Below are positions 9,700 through 17,289 of a stretch of 62,043 nt of DNA, piece after piece (position 1 is the stretch's first letter; each line of letters starts with the position of its first letter). Position numbers and translations under genes: made by a program. A model generated the notes under the pieces. That model saw nothing but the letters and a program-made list of their open reading frames with translations. It searched no databases and was not told the origin of the DNA. Where the stretch lies: IMG/VR virus record IMGVR_UViG_3300032322_001602, positions 1-62,043 of that record, one strand, 5' to 3'. This stretch comes from a virus.

Positions 9700-12496
9700 C
9701 GTCGATCTCCAGCGCCCACACACGCGGCGTTGCGTACTTGGTTCCGTAGCCGAGTACGCAACGGATCTTGCGAGCCCCCAGCTCAGCAACCAGCTTCTCG
9801 ATCATGCCATATGGAGCCAGCTCCCTCGATTCGAGGTAGTTGTGGAAGTCGCGTGTGGAGAACCGCACCCGCCGGCTCTCGCTGGCCATCACCACCGACG
9901 CTTTCTCTGATCGTGGTGAGGTCGAGATGTGCGGCAGGTAGCCGTGTGAAGGGCGTCCCGAGCTGCCTGACTCCGAGTGGAAGTCATCGATCACCAGCAG
10001 CCGGTCGCCCCGCTCGCGCAGATACTCGCTCAGCAGTTCATTCAGCTCGCTTTCCTGCCCAACTGCAGAGGTGCGCTCACGCAGCCGCTTGAGGTTGGCC
10101 AGCAGGAACTTCTTCAGCGAGCGCACATCGATGTTGACCAGCCCCAGCTTGCCCGCGAGGATTGCGCCGATCAGCAGGATCGACACCATGCCGTACCAGA
10201 AGCGTTCCTGCGGCTCCATCGTGTCGGCGAGGTGCAGGTACATCTCCTGAACGGCCTCGCGGATCTTCTCTGCATGCATGGCCAGATATTGGGCGTACTC
10301 GCGGCCAGCTTGCCCATAGTTGTGACTCAGTGTCTCGAACAGCAACGTGATCTCAGCCGAGGGCACGTCGGTCTGTGGGGCCTCATGCATCTCGATCTCG
10401 AAGGTGCGCACCATGCCGGCGTCCGAGCCCGTAGTCCTGCGGGCCATCGCATCGAAGATGGACTCGTTCGATGCCACTACCAGCATGGTCTCCCACTTCT
10501 GCGCGTCCCGCAGATTGGCGCTGCTGTCGAGCCGTGACTTCTCCTTGCCCTGTGTCATCTGAAACGCGAGGTTCGTGAACCCGTCCACCGTCTGCTTTCC
10601 ACGCAGCTCGTCCCAGTATCCGGGCAGGTTGTTGACGAAGCCGAGCTTCTTGGCCACCGACTTGGGCGTGTCGTCGACACTGTTCATGGCATGGATCGGT
10701 GACGCCCATACCGCCTGACTGACCTTGAGCGCGGACGACTTCCCCACTCCACTGGCAGGAGACACCAACGACAGGATGCCACCCTGTATGCCAACGAACT
10801 TGAGCAGTGGAGCGGCAAACGCAGCAGCCAAGATGGCGGTGAGTGCCGGGCTGTTCTGCTTGGCGATGAAGTCGGCTACCTTCTTCCACGCATCCAGTTC
10901 ACCGCAGGGCTCGTACAGTTTGGCCATGGTGGCGAACTCGCGTGCCGGGCGAATGTCGTTCCTGACACGACCGTCGGAGTAGTAGACCGTCGGGCTGCAG
11001 GCGAAACCGACGATCTTGTGGTCGGGGCCAAGAATCCAACCGAGCTGCTCCGAGACGTCGGCGACGCGACGTGCGTTCTGCAACTTTTCAAGCCAGCTTG
11101 CCATGAGATCTCCAAAGGGGGCGACTTCCTTCGCCTTCAACACAACTCCGAAGGACGCGAGATGCTCCACGAGTTTACGAGAATTCCCCAGCATGCTCAT
11201 CGGCGCAATCACTGTCCACGTATCCGTACCCTTGAGCGAGATGTCGATCAGCATGTCGAACTGCCCGCTCGCAACCGATCTGACGGGGCGAAAGTTCGAG
11301 GGGATGTGCCTGAAGACCTTGATCCACTCCTTGGTGTTGTTGGCTGGATCGGTCAGCATCAAGCGCTCGACGCCGCGCCCCTGCTCAGCGATGCGCCACC
11401 CGGGCGGCAGCGCCGAGATGTCTGTGGTGTTCCCCTGTCCCACCTGCAGTGGTGTCTTGACGAACCCTGAGTGCGGGCACTTGGCGCAAATCTCCGGGCG
11501 ATACTGCTCGAAGGTCTTGCAGAGCGTTGGGCCTGCGCTGTTAGCGAGGCGATGCTGCCATTTGGCGTCAGTGGCTGCGGCGTTGTAGGACGGATGTCCA
11601 TCGCTTACCGGATGCACCCACGCCGCGCCGTCTTCGCAGTGCTTCAGCAGCTGCAGCACGGCCATCCACTCGGGCTCCTTGCAGGTCTGCCCGTGATGCT
11701 CGACCATCCACTTCGCAACGCCACAGTGCTTCTGGATTTCATCAAACGTGGAGGGAACTGTTGGACGGGCCGCCACCCCACCAGCCAAATCCGAGTTCAC
11801 TGCTACCTGCTGCACTGCAGCGGGCTTGGCGGTGGGTACCCATGGAAGCAGGGCAGTTTCCAAATCGTCTGGGGAAAACTCTACGTCACTGCTGTACAGA
11901 AGTTTGACGGGCTTCGGGCTTGCAGGGTCCTTGAAGTTCACCGTCCCCGGGGGCCGGAGTATCCGGCAGGAGTCAGCGGTGCAAGCCAGATCAGCTTTCA
12001 GGCCGGTGGACTTGGCGGCCTCTTTAAGGGCGTCTGCGAGTCGCTGCCAGCGTTCAAGAGGCACTGGCTCTGTGAGGGGCCAGTAGACGTGGAGCCCATT
12101 GCCAGACCCCACGAGGATGGCTGGCGCAGGCATCTTGGTGGCTTGGCTAAACGCTCGCAGAGCGAACACAGCGGTCTTTGCATCGGGGTACTCGCCTTTG
12201 AAGTCAATGTCGAACCACAGGGCCTTCAGCTCCTGCACGTTCTCGCGAACGCGCACGACTCGCTTGCCCTTGGTGTTGAGGTGGAATCCCTGCTTGTAGG
12301 ATGCAAGGGCAAAGTAGACATTGTGCCCCCCACCAACCAGTTCCATCGCGGTGGAAGCAGCCTCTTCGTGACTGCTGCACACAACGTGGGCGATCGAGTT
12401 GTAGGGCTCTCCGGACGCACGGGTCCGCTCGACCATCCGTCCAATGATGATCCGCCCGGGCGGCACTACAGCTTGTAGGAAGCGGACCAGATCCAT
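9629..12496 (-). CDS. Primase-helicase (archaeo-eukaryotic primase fold plus DUF927-like ATPase)
   Basis: This 955-residue protein probably primes and unwinds DNA at the phage fork. The N-terminal part has the AEP primase marks: WFDIDF (D96, D98), then GNGLHVYW (H136), then ADSCRILRPPGTVNFK with D175 and R178. Cys326, Cys337 and Cys340 in a CxxCP context suggest a zinc site. The C-terminal half has a Walker A loop GVGKSS (583-588) and a YWDELRGKQ segment as in DUF927 helicase-like ATPases. The ATG at 12496 is chosen because it lies just downstream of an intrinsic terminator; the frame is open to a TTG at 12538, inside that hairpin. It would be the main replicative helicase, since no DnaB-type gene is seen. 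Confidence 0.85.
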   Translation of the reverse strand: MDLVRFLQAVVPPGRIIIGRMVERTRASGEPYNSIAHVVCSSHEEAASTAMELVGGGHNVYFALASYKQGFHLNTKGKRVVRVRENVQELKALWFDIDFKGEYPDAKTAVFALRAFSQATKMPAPAILVGSGNGLHVYWPLTEPVPLERWQRLADALKEAAKSTGLKADLACTADSCRILRPPGTVNFKDPASPKPVKLLYSSDVEFSPDDLETALLPWVPTAKPAAVQQVAVNSDLAGGVAARPTVPSTFDEIQKHCGVAKWMVEHHGQTCKEPEWMAVLQLLKHCEDGAAWVHPVSDGHPSYNAAATDAKWQHRLANSAGPTLCKTFEQYRPEICAKCPHSGFVKTPLQVGQGNTTDISALPPGWRIAEQGRGVERLMLTDPANNTKEWIKVFRHIPSNFRPVRSVASGQFDMLIDISLKGTDTWTVIAPMSMLGNSRKLVEHLASFGVVLKAKEVAPFGDLMASWLEKLQNARRVADVSEQLGWILGPDHKIVGFACSPTVYYSDGRVRNDIRPAREFATMAKLYEPCGELDAWKKVADFIAKQNSPALTAILAAAFAAPLLKFVGIQGGILSLVSPASGVGKSSALKVSQAVWASPIHAMNSVDDTPKSVAKKLGFVNNLPGYWDELRGKQTVDGFTNLAFQMTQGKEKSRLDSSANLRDAQKWETMLVVASNESIFDAMARRTTGSDAGMVRTFEIEMHEAPQTDVPSAEITLLFETLSHNYGQAGREYAQYLAMHAEKIREAVQEMYLHLADTMEPQERFWYGMVSILLIGAILAGKLGLVNIDVRSLKKFLLANLKRLRERTSAVGQESELNELLSEYLRERGDRLLVIDDFHSESGSSGRPSHGYLPHISTSPRSEKASVVMASESRRVRFSTRDFHNYLESRELAPYGMIEKLVAELGARKIRCVLGYGTKYATPRVWALEIDVTWADFSNPLHTPGSSPSSPPAS

Positions 12497-12508
12497 AGCG
12501 TACCGCCG

Positions 12509-12536
12509 AAAAGGGGGGAGGCACGAGCCCTCCCCC
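12509..12536 (-). terminator. Intrinsic terminator or attenuator before the primase gene
   Basis: Read on the minus strand, GGGGGAGG pairs with CCTCCCCC around a 7-base loop and is followed by C and four T. It lies 14-54 bases downstream of the stop of the candidate ssDNA-binding gene and just upstream of the primase start. Primase expression therefore needs read-through, antitermination or its own promoter. Confidence 0.7.
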
Positions 12537-12549
12537 AAAGCCCTCTCAA

Positions 12550-13614
12550 TCAGCCCAACAGCCCTTTCAGGATGCTGTCGAAGTCCGTCGGCGGCTTGCC
12601 GGCGGGAGCGGCCTTTGCGGTCGGCGGAGGCTCGTCCTCGTCAACTGGAGCTGCCTTCTTGGGCTTGTTCGGCTTCGGCTTGGCAGCAGCTGCCGGCGGC
12701 GGCGGCGCAGCTGCGACCACAGGCGGCGGTGGCGGCTCGTCGTCGACGTCGACCTCCTCTTCCTCGACAGGACGGGCCTTCGGCTTGGCAGCCGAGACGG
12801 GAGCTGCAGGTGCGTTCTGGGGCTGACGTGCCGCTGCCTCCGTCCCCACAGTAGTTCCCGTCTCGGCCAGCTCGGTATCCACGGTCTCCGACAGGATGCG
12901 CGTGACCTCTTCGGTCTCCCGCATGGCGACCGCAGCTTTGTACTCGTCTTCCGTCAGATATCGCGTGGCGCGGAACGTCATCTGCGGATGTTCCTTGGCA
13001 GTGTCGAAGCCGACCCGCGTGGCGACGGCGAAGTACTCGACGCCGGCAGGGCTCAGCACCTTCTCGGCGTAGTCCTTCAGCGGGCTCAACGACGCAGGCG
13101 GAACACGCAGCAGGAACAGATGCGCATCCGTCCCCTTGGCAGTGAGTTCGCCAGTGAACACCACGGCCATACGACGAACGTCGGCGCAGGCGCGGCCCTT
13201 CTTGCCGGTCTCGGACGTCCGGCTGCCCCACGCATTCTGCGGGCATGCAGCGCAGAGCGCAGACACCGGATGCTGAACGCCGACGTCCGGGCGGACACCA
13301 TCGGCGGACCAGCACGTCGGCGGCTCGGTCGAGCCCGACTCGTACTTCTTGGCGTAGTAGGTCTTGGACGGCTGGCTGTTGGAGCGGATGAAGACCAGCT
13401 CGATGCTCGGGATCGGATCGTCGTTGGCGTCGAGGAAGTCGCGCTCTTCGCCAGACTTGCGAATGCGCCAGACCTTGCCACGGAACGAGATGATCGGGAA
13501 GCCAGCAGTGACACCGCCGGCAAGCTCATTGCCCAGTGCGCGAGCTGTAGTGACATCCTTGCGCAGATGCGCAGGGAGCTGCCCTTGCGGCAGAAGTGCG
13601 AGTGCGTTCGACAT
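12550..13614 (-). CDS. Candidate ssDNA-binding protein with Cys cluster and acidic tail
   Basis: This 354-residue protein is not recognised with certainty. The N-terminal 200 residues include PTCWSADG, ALCAACPQNAWGS and KGRACADVRR, four cysteines spaced like a small zinc-binding motif. The rest is a Pro/Ala/Lys linker with acidic runs (EEEVDVDDE, DEDE) ending in DFDSILKGLLG. A compact domain followed by a flexible acidic tail is the design of phage ssDNA-binding proteins such as T7 gp2.5, and the place between primase and helicase fits, but the assignment is inference. It has a strong AAGGAGG ribosome site and overlaps the previous stop by one base. Confidence 0.6.
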   Translation of the reverse strand: MSNALALLPQGQLPAHLRKDVTTARALGNELAGGVTAGFPIISFRGKVWRIRKSGEERDFLDANDDPIPSIELVFIRSNSQPSKTYYAKKYESGSTEPPTCWSADGVRPDVGVQHPVSALCAACPQNAWGSRTSETGKKGRACADVRRMAVVFTGELTAKGTDAHLFLLRVPPASLSPLKDYAEKVLSPAGVEYFAVATRVGFDTAKEHPQMTFRATRYLTEDEYKAAVAMRETEEVTRILSETVDTELAETGTTVGTEAAARQPQNAPAAPVSAAKPKARPVEEEEVDVDDEPPPPPVVAAAPPPPAAAAKPKPNKPKKAAPVDEDEPPPTAKAAPAGKPPTDFDSILKGLLG

Positions 13615-14003
13615 TATGAGGCCCTCCTTACTCCGACAGTGTTGATTGAAGTGAACTTGACGCCGGGGACTTCGATCCCCTGCTTCAGCAGCTCACGAAT
13701 GACAGCCTTGTTGGCCTTGATGTCTATGGCCTCCCAGTTGTCAGTCCGTTCGGCCCACTCCTTGAAGCTGGGTCGATCAGTCACGGTGGCTGAGTGCTGT
13801 GTGTTCTTGTAGACGGTGCCGGCATCACAGGCCAAGCTGTCAGCGCCCAGCTCTTCGAGCTTGGCAAGCAGCATGCCTTCCAGCATCTCCATCCCACGAT
13901 TGACCCGCTCCATTGACGCCTTGAACTGTTCGTCAGCCGCCTTCTTGTGGTCACGGAGCGTGATGTAATCCTCGACCAGCTGCGCTGGTGTCTTTTCGAT
14001 CAT
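13614..14003 (-). CDS. Replication-cluster protein with helical N-terminus
   Basis: This 129-residue protein has a charged helical first half (LRDHKKAADEQFKASMERVN) followed by DSLACDAGTVYKNTQHSATV and a short C-terminal domain. The shape resembles small phage proteins of the Gp157/Gam-like type that pair with nucleases or helicases, but I cannot assign a family. The ATG at 14003 has AGGAG eight bases upstream. It follows the SNF2 helicase and is translationally linked to the next gene (TAATG). Confidence 0.6.
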   Translation of the reverse strand: MIEKTPAQLVEDYITLRDHKKAADEQFKASMERVNRGMEMLEGMLLAKLEELGADSLACDAGTVYKNTQHSATVTDRPSFKEWAERTDNWEAIDIKANKAVIRELLKQGIEVPGVKFTSINTVGVRRAS

Positions 14004-14016
14004 GTGTGTCTCCTGC

Positions 14017-15552
14017 TTATTCGAACATTTCCAGCAGCGCACCCTGCAAGGATGCTTTCTGCTGAAGCCGACGATAGAGCCTGCGCTCCACCGCCGTGCC
14101 TGTCAAGTGCATAATCAGCTGCTTTCGCGTTTGCGGCGCACGAGTGATTCGGGCACACGCTTGCTCATAAGTAAGCAGCGATGTCGTCGGGCTGAACCAG
14201 ATAATCGTGTCAGCTGCCGTCAGCGTGAGTCCATGCGACATGCAGCCGGGATGGGCCACAATGATGCGCGGCAGCTCTGCCTGCTGAAACGCAGTAAAGA
14301 TCCGATCCCTCTCCCGCTTGGTAGTCTCACCCGAGACCTGCTCTACAGAGTACCCCAGCTTGTTGAGGTGGTTCGAGATCATAATTGAAGCGTGGACGAA
14401 GTTCACGAAAACTATGACCTTGCCTTCGGCCTCGTCGATCAGCTCGATCAGCGCGTCCATACGTAGGGTGTTATCGAGCGTGACTGGAGGTTTGCCATTG
14501 AGGTATACAAACCCAGCCCCAACCTGCAGCAGCTTGGACATCAGCACGCCTTCGTTGGCAGCGGTCACTTCCCCACTGGCGAATGCAGCCTTCATCCTCT
14601 TGAACAGGTCGTTGTAAACCCTGTTCTGCTCAGCCGTGAGCAAACACTCGCGGCTGTCGAAGATGACGGGTGGCAGCTCCGAGCAGTCGTCCCGCTTGTA
14701 ACGGACGGCTGGTTGCAGCATTTCAAAGACCTTCTCCTTGTGGTCCGACCGGGGTATCCATTTGAAGGTGGACACCTGATGCATGGTGAGGTCTTTGAAC
14801 CCCTTGAAGTACTTCGTTGCCCGCTCAGGCGTCAGGAGTTTCGCCTGCCCCCAAGCATCTGTAGGCTCGTTTGGAGCCGGTGAACCAGTGAGACCCCAAG
14901 CGTAAGCACGCCCTGCAATGACAGCAGACAGAGCTTTCCAGCGATCCGTACGAGCATTACGAAAAGCAGCAAGCTCATCAACAACCACACACCCAATATC
15001 GCTACGCCTGCGCAGGTCGTCGAGAACAGTCTTGATCCCATCGTGGTTGATGACGTAGATCTGATGCGGCTGATTGAGGACTTCGAGCCGCTTATCCTTT
15101 GTTCCATGCAGAACTCCCACGCTGAGGTGGTTGAAGTACCGGAAGACTTCCCGATACCAGACAGTGGTCAGAGTGGAAAGCGGCGCGACGACAAGGCATG
15201 CACCAATGACTCCTTCCTGCAACAGGAAGTCCAGCGCGTAGAGCGTCGAGCGTGTCTTGCCGGTGCCCATCTCCGACAGCACGTAGGCTCGCCTGTTCAT
15301 CGTCAGCATGGCGGCAGTGATCTTCTGCGTCTTCCACGGCACGCCCCCGGCCCAGTCATAGCGAGCCATGATGGGGGCCGGGGCCTTCAGGCCGAGGTTA
15401 CGCGCCAGTCGCACAACCTCGTGCGTGTGCGGCAGCACGATTTTGCCGTTGAGCCGCTCGTGTTCAGGGACGAGGTTAGCCAGCCCTGCGTGGAACGGCA
15501 GGAGAAGAGTGCGCCGAGCGCGGTCTACCGTTACGGGTTGAGGTGTAGCCAT
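14017..15552 (-). CDS. SNF2-family DNA helicase/translocase
   Basis: This 511-residue superfamily 2 ATPase has Walker A MGTGKT (95-100), a DEAH-type box VVDELAAF (D192, E193), motif III LTGSPAPN and motif VI QACARITRAPQ. That order is typical of short SNF2-like phage helicases. It probably moves along double-stranded DNA during replication, recombination or removal of bound proteins. The start at 15552 overlaps the VRR-NUC gene, and no clear ribosome site precedes it, so translation may be coupled to that gene. The neighbouring nuclease suggests a shared role. Confidence 0.88.
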   Translation of the reverse strand: MATPQPVTVDRARRTLLLPFHAGLANLVPEHERLNGKIVLPHTHEVVRLARNLGLKAPAPIMARYDWAGGVPWKTQKITAAMLTMNRRAYVLSEMGTGKTRSTLYALDFLLQEGVIGACLVVAPLSTLTTVWYREVFRYFNHLSVGVLHGTKDKRLEVLNQPHQIYVINHDGIKTVLDDLRRRSDIGCVVVDELAAFRNARTDRWKALSAVIAGRAYAWGLTGSPAPNEPTDAWGQAKLLTPERATKYFKGFKDLTMHQVSTFKWIPRSDHKEKVFEMLQPAVRYKRDDCSELPPVIFDSRECLLTAEQNRVYNDLFKRMKAAFASGEVTAANEGVLMSKLLQVGAGFVYLNGKPPVTLDNTLRMDALIELIDEAEGKVIVFVNFVHASIMISNHLNKLGYSVEQVSGETTKRERDRIFTAFQQAELPRIIVAHPGCMSHGLTLTAADTIIWFSPTTSLLTYEQACARITRAPQTRKQLIMHLTGTAVERRLYRRLQQKASLQGALLEMFE

Positions 15553-15848
15553 ACATCAAGAGCGAAGAACGTGGAGAAATCCGGGCGCAGACCATCCGTG
15601 CCATCAAGGACAAACACTCTCCCCCCTGCCAGTCGAATGGCCTCGATGGTCGTCTCCTGCCGGGGTGTCGGCGCTTGCCCGGGAGCTTTCGCCTCGATGG
15701 CGAAGAAACGCCCACGCGAGCTGCCAACGAAGTCAAGCGACGGCGCACCCAAGCCGTTCTGCACAGTCATGTGCCACCAGCACTCGGGAGCGCGTTTGAG
15801 GATCTTCTTGATTGCCTCTTTGACCCTGCCTTCAGGCGTCATCGCCAT
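15531..15848 (-). CDS. VRR-NUC domain nuclease
   Basis: This 105-residue stand-alone VRR-NUC protein belongs to the PD-(D/E)XK group. Visible are MTPEGRVKEAIKKILK, then APSLDFVGSSRGRFFAIEAK (the catalytic D and E-x-K), then PTPRQETTIEAIRLAGG and VFVLDG, all in the usual order. The common GxPD is changed to GAPSLD, but the catalytic aspartate stays. Such small nucleases act on branched or replicating DNA and often sit beside SNF2 helicases in phages, as here. The ATG at 15848 has GGAG upstream; an ATG two codons later is also possible. Confidence 0.85.
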   Translation of the reverse strand: MAMTPEGRVKEAIKKILKRAPECWWHMTVQNGLGAPSLDFVGSSRGRFFAIEAKAPGQAPTPRQETTIEAIRLAGGRVFVLDGTDGLRPDFSTFFALDVWLHLNP

Positions 15849-16134
15849 CCGACTTCTCCATGTTGCTGTGCGCGCCATAGCACGCTTCCACAATCAGCCG
15901 AGGCAGTTCGGTGAAGGTGCCTTCCACCTCCGTACCACCAACCTCGATCTCCACCTTGCTATCCTTGATCGACAGCTCAACGCTGAAACCATGGTCAGCT
16001 GTCTTCGCCAGCACCACCATGGCGGGACCGGGATCGGAGGTGTACCACTGACTGTCGATGGCCTCTTCAGTCCCTTCGTCATCTTCGCCGATGAAGTCAG
16101 CAGCCCACCTGTTCAACTGTTCGATTGAAGGCAT
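15832..16134 (-). CDS. Hypothetical acidic protein
   Basis: This 100-residue protein was not recognised. It is acidic and begins MPSIEQLNRWAADF. The middle (FSVELSIKDSKVEIEVGG) looks like beta strands, and the C-terminus is DGDDA. The ATG at 16134 follows TAGGAG at good spacing. The frame is open further upstream without a better start. It lies inside the nuclease/polymerase operon and overlaps the VRR-NUC start by 17 bases. Confidence 0.55.
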   Translation of the reverse strand: MPSIEQLNRWAADFIGEDDEGTEEAIDSQWYTSDPGPAMVVLAKTADHGFSVELSIKDSKVEIEVGGTEVEGTFTELPRLIVEACYGAHSNMEKSDGDDA

Positions 16135-16145
16135 TGTCAGTACTC

Positions 16146-16628
16146 CTATAGATCGTAGATCATTCCACAGGTCGCGAGAAATTCCGTCGATGCCAGCTTG
16201 TCTTCGCTCGTACAGACGGAACGCCCATTCTTGAACATGACGCGCCAAACGCCGTTCTCTTCTGCTGTAACCTTTGCAAGGTGTCTGGGGAACTGCCTGT
16301 GGAGTCGCAGGTGATATAGCTCTGCACGCAGGTTAATCGCCACCAGCTGCTCTTTTATTGCCGTCATCAATCCCCCTTGTTCTCCCTTCATCAGTTCAAC
16401 CACACTGGGGTCGATCTGAAATGCGACGCCCCTGTTGCCGAACCTGACCTGAAAGGCGAGACTCATCGACTCTATTCGGTACTCGACCGTTATCTGAGGA
16501 TTCAGTTCGAGAAGCTCGCCAGCCGTCATCCCGTGCGCTGCTGCGTGTTCATCCAACACCTTATCAGCAAACTTCTGATGGTCGGTGTGCGCGAAAGGCT
16601 TCAATGATCCGAAGCCCCAGCTAGTCAC
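16146..16628 (-). CDS. Hypothetical protein in nuclease operon
   Basis: This 160-residue protein has no family I can name. Residues 1-35 are helical, and the middle has strand-like stretches such as VEYRIESMSLAFQVRFGN. It starts with GTG at 16628, inside the end of the Cas4-like gene, with GGAAG just upstream, so the two are translationally coupled. Its place between the Cas4-like and VRR-NUC nucleases suggests an accessory DNA-processing role, but nothing in the sequence proves it. Confidence 0.55.
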   Translation of the reverse strand: MTSWGFGSLKPFAHTDHQKFADKVLDEHAAAHGMTAGELLELNPQITVEYRIESMSLAFQVRFGNRGVAFQIDPSVVELMKGEQGGLMTAIKEQLVAINLRAELYHLRLHRQFPRHLAKVTAEENGVWRVMFKNGRSVCTSEDKLASTEFLATCGMIYDL

Positions 16629-17289
16629 GGCTCTTCCAGTGAGGGCAAGCAGTAACCGGGCAGTAGCTGCAGAGGCCCGACGGCTTCGCCGGGAAGTCGG
16701 TCGTCTTGAGCGCCAGCTCGATGCGGGTTGCTCGTGGAATGAGGTCTGCCCAGACAGCCTTGAGGCTGTGCTTGGTGTGCTTCTCAGGGCTGAGGTTCTT
16801 GTGCTTCAGCCACACGAAGGCAACATCGAACGTCTCAAGTTCAGGCATGAACTGCGACAGCACGGCAGCCGACATCGACAGCTGTGTGAAGTTGGGCTTC
16901 ACCTTGCCCGTCTTCCAGTCGATCACAATTGCATGCGTGCCACGGACAATCAGCAGGTCAATGATCACGCGCACGTACACATCGCTGGCAAAGAAGTCGG
17001 TCGGCTGGAAGTCGCGATTCAGCGCGAGTTTAAGCTCTCCGTGCTTTTCGCCAGCAGTCGCGGCGAACTGTGCAGCGATAGCCTCGAAATGCCGGTATGG
17101 AAGTGGAAGCGGATTACCGCGCACAACACGTTTGAAGAGCGCTGCGTGGATTTCGTTTCCTTCGGCTCCAGCTTCGGAGTCTCCATATTCATCCTTCACC
17201 GACTTTGCGACGTTGATCTCGTAGTACTGCTTGGGGCAGTTCTCGTAGCGGCTCAGTGCCGAGTAGCTCCATGCGAACGGCTTACCCAT
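16621..17289 (-). CDS. Cas4/RecB-like PD-(D/E)XK nuclease
   Basis: This 222-residue nuclease has the expected motifs in order: SYSALSRYENCPKQYY at the N-terminus, GNEIHAAL, VRVIIDLL (metal-binding D) and AIVIDWKTGK (catalytic D-W-K). It ends with CSYCPVTACPHW. One early cysteine plus three at the end match the 4Fe-4S arrangement of Cas4/AddB-type nucleases. It likely resects or trims DNA ends in phage recombination or host DNA breakdown. It ends beside the polymerase start, with which it shares one base. No CRISPR genes or arrays were seen, so a CRISPR role is unlikely. Confidence 0.85.
   Translation of the reverse strand: MGKPFAWSYSALSRYENCPKQYYEINVAKSVKDEYGDSEAGAEGNEIHAALFKRVVRGNPLPLPYRHFEAIAAQFAATAGEKHGELKLALNRDFQPTDFFASDVYVRVIIDLLIVRGTHAIVIDWKTGKVKPNFTQLSMSAAVLSQFMPELETFDVAFVWLKHKNLSPEKHTKHSLKAVWADLIPRATRIELALKTTDFPAKPSGLCSYCPVTACPHWKSRD

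Noticed and set aside
12572-12826. Gly/Ser-rich plus-strand frame opposite the candidate ssDNA-binding gene
   Set aside because: It is the complement of a Pro/Ala-rich linker and has no start signals.
16621-17289. CRISPR adaptation gene (Cas4)
   Set aside because: No repeat-spacer array or other cas gene; Cas4-like nucleases are common in phage replication operons.
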